Source: a virus. From it: a stretch of 24,486 nucleotides of DNA. The stretch spans positions 1-24,486 of the IMG/VR virus record IMGVR_UViG_3300046000_003341, one strand, 5' to 3'. The notes beneath the pieces were generated by a model. That model was not told the DNA's origin. It did no database searches and worked only from the letters and a program-made list of their open reading frames with translations. The position numbers and the translations under genes were made by a program. How positions within the stretch are numbered: the stretch's first letter is position 1; each line of letters begins with the position of its first letter. Below, piece by piece: positions 21,149 to 24,486 of the stretch.

Positions 21149-22203
21149 AAATAGCAATTCTTGGTGACTCGCATCTCGGAATTTCCAATGATTCTCCGAT
21201 CTTCCTCGAAGCGTATCTTACCTACTTTGAGAACCACCTTTTTCCATATCTGCTCGCGAACAACATCAAGACCCTTGTTCACCTCGGCGATGTCCTTGAT
21301 CGACGAAAGTACATCAACTTCAATACTTTGCAACAAGTTCGCACTAGATTCTCGGGGTGGTTTAAGAAGAATGGTGTCACCGTACATTGCATTATCGGGA
21401 ATCATGATTGTTACTGGAAGAATACAAATGATGTCAATTCCTGTGTTGAGATATTTGGGGATTTCTTTGAGGTATACGAGAAGCCCAAGGATATCATTCT
21501 TGATGGAATGATCTGTGGTTTTGTTCCGTGGATCACCAAAGAGAACAGCGAAGAGATTGGTGAGTACCTCATAAAGAGTAATGCCGATGTTCTCTTCGGT
21601 CACTTTGAACTTTCGGGGTACGAGGTAGCCCGTGGGGTGAGACACGAAGGGGGAATGGATCCGTCATACCTTAGTCGCTTCAAGAAGGTCTATTCGGGGC
21701 ATTTCCATTGTAAACAAGAGAGCGGAAACATCCATTATCTCGGAACACCTTATGATATGTCCTATCCCGATGTGGCAGAATCCAAGGGATTCCATGTCTT
21801 AGACACAGAGAACGGTAACCTTGAGTTCATCATAAATCCGATCAAACTGTATCGAAAGATCGTCTATGATAAGGTACTCGATGAGGAAGGTCACGGAAAC
21901 TTCAATTTTTCAAAATATGCTAAGTGTTTTGTCAAAATAGTTGTTATTTGTAAGCAAAATAAAACAAAGTTTGATCTATTTACGGATAAACTGTTCGATG
22001 CGGGGGTTCATGACCTTCAAATATCAGAAACCCTCCCAAATGAGAGCGGAATTGATACTGAGGATAATTGCGCTACTGAACGGGAGTTGTCCAAAAACAC
22101 TATTGATCTGATCGACGGGTATATTGACGAACTGAAGATAGACGGTGGTGGTGACCTAAAATCCCTGATGAGAGAACTTTATACAGAAAGTTTGTCTCTC
22201 TAG
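21145..22203 (+). CDS. 47: Recombination endonuclease subunit (gp47, SbcD/Mre11-like)
   Basis: A 352-residue metallophosphoesterase (T4 gp47: 339). In T4, with the Rad50-like gp46, it resects broken DNA ends and feeds recombination-dependent replication. All phosphoesterase motifs are visible: GDSHLG (Asp8, His10), GDVLD (Asp49), GNHD (Asn86, His87, Asp88), GHFE (His153) and GHFH (His186, His188). A YLGTPYDMS segment follows, as in T4's YIGTPWTLT. The C-terminal 120 residues are the variable partner-binding part. The start overlaps the gp55 stop by ATGA, with AAAAAGG upstream at 21131-21137. The expected partner gp46 does not follow; the next genes are unrelated. Confidence 0.94.
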   Translation: MKIAILGDSHLGISNDSPIFLEAYLTYFENHLFPYLLANNIKTLVHLGDVLDRRKYINFNTLQQVRTRFSGWFKKNGVTVHCIIGNHDCYWKNTNDVNSCVEIFGDFFEVYEKPKDIILDGMICGFVPWITKENSEEIGEYLIKSNADVLFGHFELSGYEVARGVRHEGGMDPSYLSRFKKVYSGHFHCKQESGNIHYLGTPYDMSYPDVAESKGFHVLDTENGNLEFIINPIKLYRKIVYDKVLDEEGHGNFNFSKYAKCFVKIVVICKQNKTKFDLFTDKLFDAGVHDLQISETLPNESGIDTEDNCATERELSKNTIDLIDGYIDELKIDGGGDLKSLMRELYTESLSL

Positions 22204-22204
22204 T

Positions 22205-22220
22205 TTCCTAAATATAGGAA
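22205..22220 (+). other. Perfect inverted repeat between gp47 and the next gene, containing a TAAATA core
   Basis: TTCCTA and TAGGAA flank AATA, giving a perfect 16-base inverted repeat 2 bases after the gp47 stop. It includes CCTAAATA (22207-22214), 6 of 8 bases of the late promoter consensus, 16 bases before the next ATG. It could be a late promoter, a small hairpin, or chance. Confidence 0.4.
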
Positions 22221-22230
22221 TGGAGGGCAG

Positions 22231-22593
22231 ATGAAAGAAAAACAAAAAAGTAACTTTGAACTAGATGTCCGCAAGATATCAGTTTCTTCATTTGATTCCT
22301 TGTTAGAACAAAACAAGCCATCCAATGATCCCCTTTGGGAAAAGACCGTAAAGGAAGCCTCTACAAAATTCAAGGATATTGGGTCTGACCATGCCACGGG
22401 GTGGATATTGGAGTCCTATCGACGACAAGGTGGTAGGTGGGTTGTCTCTGAAGATACCCGCCAATTCAACACTTTTTTCAATAGGGACGAAATACTTAAA
22501 ACTATTACTCCCGCAGAAGAGAGACTCAGTCGAGCCTCCTATAAAGAGAAGACCTTTATAGTAGAAATTTACAAAGAAGGCAAGTATACCTAA
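22231..22593 (+). CDS. Hypothetical protein, 120 residues
   Basis: I do not recognise this protein. It is soluble, charged, and rich in Lys, Glu and Ser, with no membrane segment, signal peptide or zinc motif. The central part (WEKTVKEASTKFKDIG, then a WILESYRRQGGRW stretch) looks like a small alpha/beta domain. A strong GGAGG at 22222-22226 precedes the ATG. The stop TAA shares one base with the ATG of the next gene, so it belongs with the small paralogous pair that follows and is probably co-expressed with virion accessory genes (inference). Confidence 0.75.
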   Translation: MKEKQKSNFELDVRKISVSSFDSLLEQNKPSNDPLWEKTVKEASTKFKDIGSDHATGWILESYRRQGGRWVVSEDTRQFNTFFNRDEILKTITPAEERLSRASYKEKTFIVEIYKEGKYT

Positions 22594-23042
22594 TGGCTCT
22601 TTTCACTCAAGACTTCTCTATTGACAAAGGTTCTAGTTTCATTCTTCAATTTGATTTGAAGCGGGATGATGACACCGCATTGGATACCTTGGTAGGAGGA
22701 ACAGGATCTCCCCCAAGTTCATATGCATTGAATACTTACTCATTCCGCATGAAGACAATCATTAGCAAATATGGAACGAAAACTCCTATTCTTGATATTG
22801 ACAATGTTTCTATTATTCAAGCAACTGAAGATGCCTCCACAGGAAATACGGCTGATGGGTTTTATCTGTATGGCTCTCCTATGGGTAGAGTGAAGTTTGT
22901 TATATCTTCCGACACCACATCAACATTGAAGTATGGCACATACCACTACGACATTGAGGTGGTAAACACAAAGACAGGTGGTACGGAGATCACCAAAGCC
23001 CTTGCAGGAAAATTTAATATTTTAGCGGAGGTGACAACCTAA
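22593..23042 (+). CDS. Hypothetical protein, first of two paralogues; possible beta-sandwich tail accessory protein
   Basis: A 149-residue beta-rich protein. The pattern DFSIDKGSSFILQFDL at the start, a middle strand YSFRMKTIISKYG, and GRVKFVISSDTTSTLKYGTYHYDIEV followed by a KALAGKFNI strand at the end is the layout of small Ig-like or BppU-N-like baseplate and fibre domains, judged by pattern only. It is clearly paralogous to the next gene, which has the same length and strand order. It is joined to both neighbours by TAATG overlaps. A virion role is inference. I see no catalytic residues. Confidence 0.8.
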   Translation: MALFTQDFSIDKGSSFILQFDLKRDDDTALDTLVGGTGSPPSSYALNTYSFRMKTIISKYGTKTPILDIDNVSIIQATEDASTGNTADGFYLYGSPMGRVKFVISSDTTSTLKYGTYHYDIEVVNTKTGGTEITKALAGKFNILAEVTT

Positions 23043-23491
23043 TGGCTTCATTAAACACAGATCTCGACATAGAACAAGGCTCTACATTTGTCTTGGAGTT
23101 TCAGATATTCGATGACCAACTGACGGCGGTAGAACTTCTTGCAGTTTCTTACGACGAAAAAGGAGTGAAAACCTACAGCATTGAGGATTTCTCGGCTCGT
23201 ATGAAGATCAAGAAAAGTAGATATCGAGATACAATTCTCTATACCTGCGGACTTACGGGAAACTTTGTAACCCAACCCACAAGCACCCAAGGCTTTGTGC
23301 AGGATGGAATTTTCTTTATGGGAGGTAATACGGGATTTGCCCGTTTGGTCATAACCGCAGCGACTACTGCAACATTCAAATATGGAAAATACTTTTACGA
23401 TGTTGAACTTGTTGCGAATCTTGGATCCGATGAAGTTGTTACTAAAATCTTAAAAGGGGTTCTAAACATCAGCGCGGAGTCAACGAAATGA
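23042..23491 (+). CDS. Hypothetical protein, second of two paralogues; possible beta-sandwich tail accessory protein
   Basis: A 149-residue protein paralogous to the preceding one: DLDIEQGSTFVLEF at the start, FSARMKIKKSRY in the middle, and ARLVITAATTATFKYGKYFYDVELV with KGVLNISAEST at the end. Identity by eye is limited outside these blocks, so the duplication is old. It has an excellent ribosome site, GGAGGTGA at 23027-23034, 7 bases before the ATG, stronger than that of its paralogue. It overlaps the next gene by ATGA. Function unknown; virion component inferred. Confidence 0.8.
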   Translation: MASLNTDLDIEQGSTFVLEFQIFDDQLTAVELLAVSYDEKGVKTYSIEDFSARMKIKKSRYRDTILYTCGLTGNFVTQPTSTQGFVQDGIFFMGGNTGFARLVITAATTATFKYGKYFYDVELVANLGSDEVVTKILKGVLNISAESTK

Positions 23492-24486
23492 AAATTGAAA
23501 ATGTTAGAGTCCTCAATAACTACAAGGTGAAACTCACCAATGTGCGTTTGGCGGGAGTGAATAGTATTTCACACACTATATCAGAACAAGGGACTCGTTT
23601 TCCTATTATCATTACCCCACCCGTCGAACCTCCGACATTTGCAGAGAGGTATGACCGTGTGTTTAATTATTTGATTGCTCGGTATGAACCAGGTTGGTCA
23701 GCAGCAACGGTTGAGTTGGGTAAAGCAGCCACTATGAGCCTTATGGGCGTATCTGATGGGATTAACCCGCTCATACTAGGAAATGCAGTTGAAGATCTGT
23801 ACAATGTTACTACGGGTAATAGTGATGTTGGATATTTCAACACTCTAACCCACCCTAAACTTTTTGCTGCGGCTGTTCAAAGCGCATATGGAAAGTTTGA
23901 TAGAGCAAGAGTTTCGGAAAAAGCAAACCACAGATTTATTGATTATAATCAAAATAGCATATATTGCCAAAACAATTTGATCAACGGCGGTAATGCATTC
24001 TTTGGTCTACACCCAGACTTCAAATGGTTTCCTGATACTGATAGAAGTGTCTCCAACTTGAGTATGGGGCTTTCAGCAAACTATGATAATAAGATTCATC
24101 GGATTTGGATGATTGCCCCCTATGGTCATATGTCTTCACAAATGCATCCGTGGCTTAATGGATCGTGGAGAAGATTGCCGTGGATTAATGATCATTATAT
24201 AGGAGAAAATTGGAGATTCGATGGATATCTGATCATGCGCGAATCCACGACTATTCGTGATCTCCTTAACGATGTCACAACCATTCGTTCTCTTACGGGA
24301 GGAATCATACAAGGTGGAACCACGGATACCTATCTCAATACAAGTTATCGTGGACTTTCCTATCCTGCTGGTTATATATCGAAGGTATTTTCGGACGATA
24401 ATAGAGTTTTTGGTGGGTTTGGTGGTACTGCTGTTGCTATAGGATCCCCTTGGATTCCGTTCCCAAATGGATTTAGTCTTCCTAAT
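23488..24486 (+). CDS. Hypothetical large protein, 3' truncated by the window end
   Basis: An open frame of 333 codons runs from ATG 23488 (overlapping the previous stop, with GGAG at 23476-23479) to the last base without a stop. I do not recognise it. The first 40 residues form a small beta-rich module (VRVLNNYKVKLTNVRLAG) in the style of the preceding genes. A helical stretch follows (FAERYDRVFNYLIARYEPGW), and then a long region rich in Asn, Gly, Trp and Tyr (for example WLNGSWRRLPWIND). This composition suits a tail fibre or other host-contact virion protein, but no motif proves it. In style it resembles the 815-residue protein near the window start, though I could not align the two. Confidence 0.8.
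   Translation, partial: MKIENVRVLNNYKVKLTNVRLAGVNSISHTISEQGTRFPIIITPPVEPPTFAERYDRVFNYLIARYEPGWSAATVELGKAATMSLMGVSDGINPLILGNAVEDLYNVTTGNSDVGYFNTLTHPKLFAAAVQSAYGKFDRARVSEKANHRFIDYNQNSIYCQNNLINGGNAFFGLHPDFKWFPDTDRSVSNLSMGLSANYDNKIHRIWMIAPYGHMSSQMHPWLNGSWRRLPWINDHYIGENWRFDGYLIMRESTTIRDLLNDVTTIRSLTGGIIQGGTTDTYLNTSYRGLSYPAGYISKVFSDDNRVFGGFGGTAVAIGSPWIPFPNGFSLPN

Noticed and set aside
20977-21645. Minus-strand open frame of 222 codons
   Set aside because: It lies opposite gp55 and gp47, both firmly identified, and has no promoter or ribosome site.

Overview
The window is a 24.5 kb piece of the genome of a T4-like contractile-tailed bacteriophage, probably environmental. All genes lie on the plus strand and are tightly packed, often with ATGA or TAATG overlaps. 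No gap reaches 300 bases. The T4 late-gene order is kept: gp15, gp16, gp17, gp18, gp19, gp20, gp67, gp21, gp22, gp23. By eye the base composition is moderately AT-rich. No tRNA, integrase, CRISPR array or host gene was seen, and the sequence gives no firm clue to the host.

Region 1 (1-6427) is tail completion and DNA packaging. It holds the end of the tail-sheath stabiliser gp15, an unrecognised 815-residue protein, the small terminase gp16, and a large terminase gene (gp17) broken into two ORFs. The break is a split intein. The first ORF stops shortly after an intein N-terminal segment that begins with Cys. The second begins with an intein C-terminal segment ending in His-Asn, followed by Ser. 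Between them, overlapping both, lies a free-standing zinc-finger/Vsr-like homing endonuclease. The splice point falls inside the Walker A loop, between its Lys and Ser, so the packaging ATPase can be complete only after protein trans-splicing. This is the most striking system in the window. It fits the published 'fractured gene' arrangement of split inteins and is split early, between intein blocks A and B.

Region 2 (6476-17069) is the tail and head. It has two tandem paralogous tail sheath genes, the second with a large central insertion, then tail tube gp19, portal gp20, a gp67-like core protein, prohead protease gp21, scaffold gp22 with a repetitive acidic N-terminus, and major capsid gp23. 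A strong rho-independent terminator follows gp23.

Region 3 (17185-22203) is recombination and transcription control: UvsY, a dCMP-deaminase-like enzyme, the UvsW helicase, an Sm/LSm-like protein with an acidic tail, the late sigma factor gp55, and the nuclease subunit gp47. A sigma70-type promoter with an extended -10 precedes gp55. T4-late-promoter-like octamers (consensus TATAAATA, the target of gp55 in T4) sit before several late genes and are often fused to the stop codon of the gene upstream.

Region 4 (22231-24486) holds four genes of unknown function that look like virion or tail accessory genes: a 120-residue protein, two tandem paralogues of 149 residues, and a larger protein that runs off the window.
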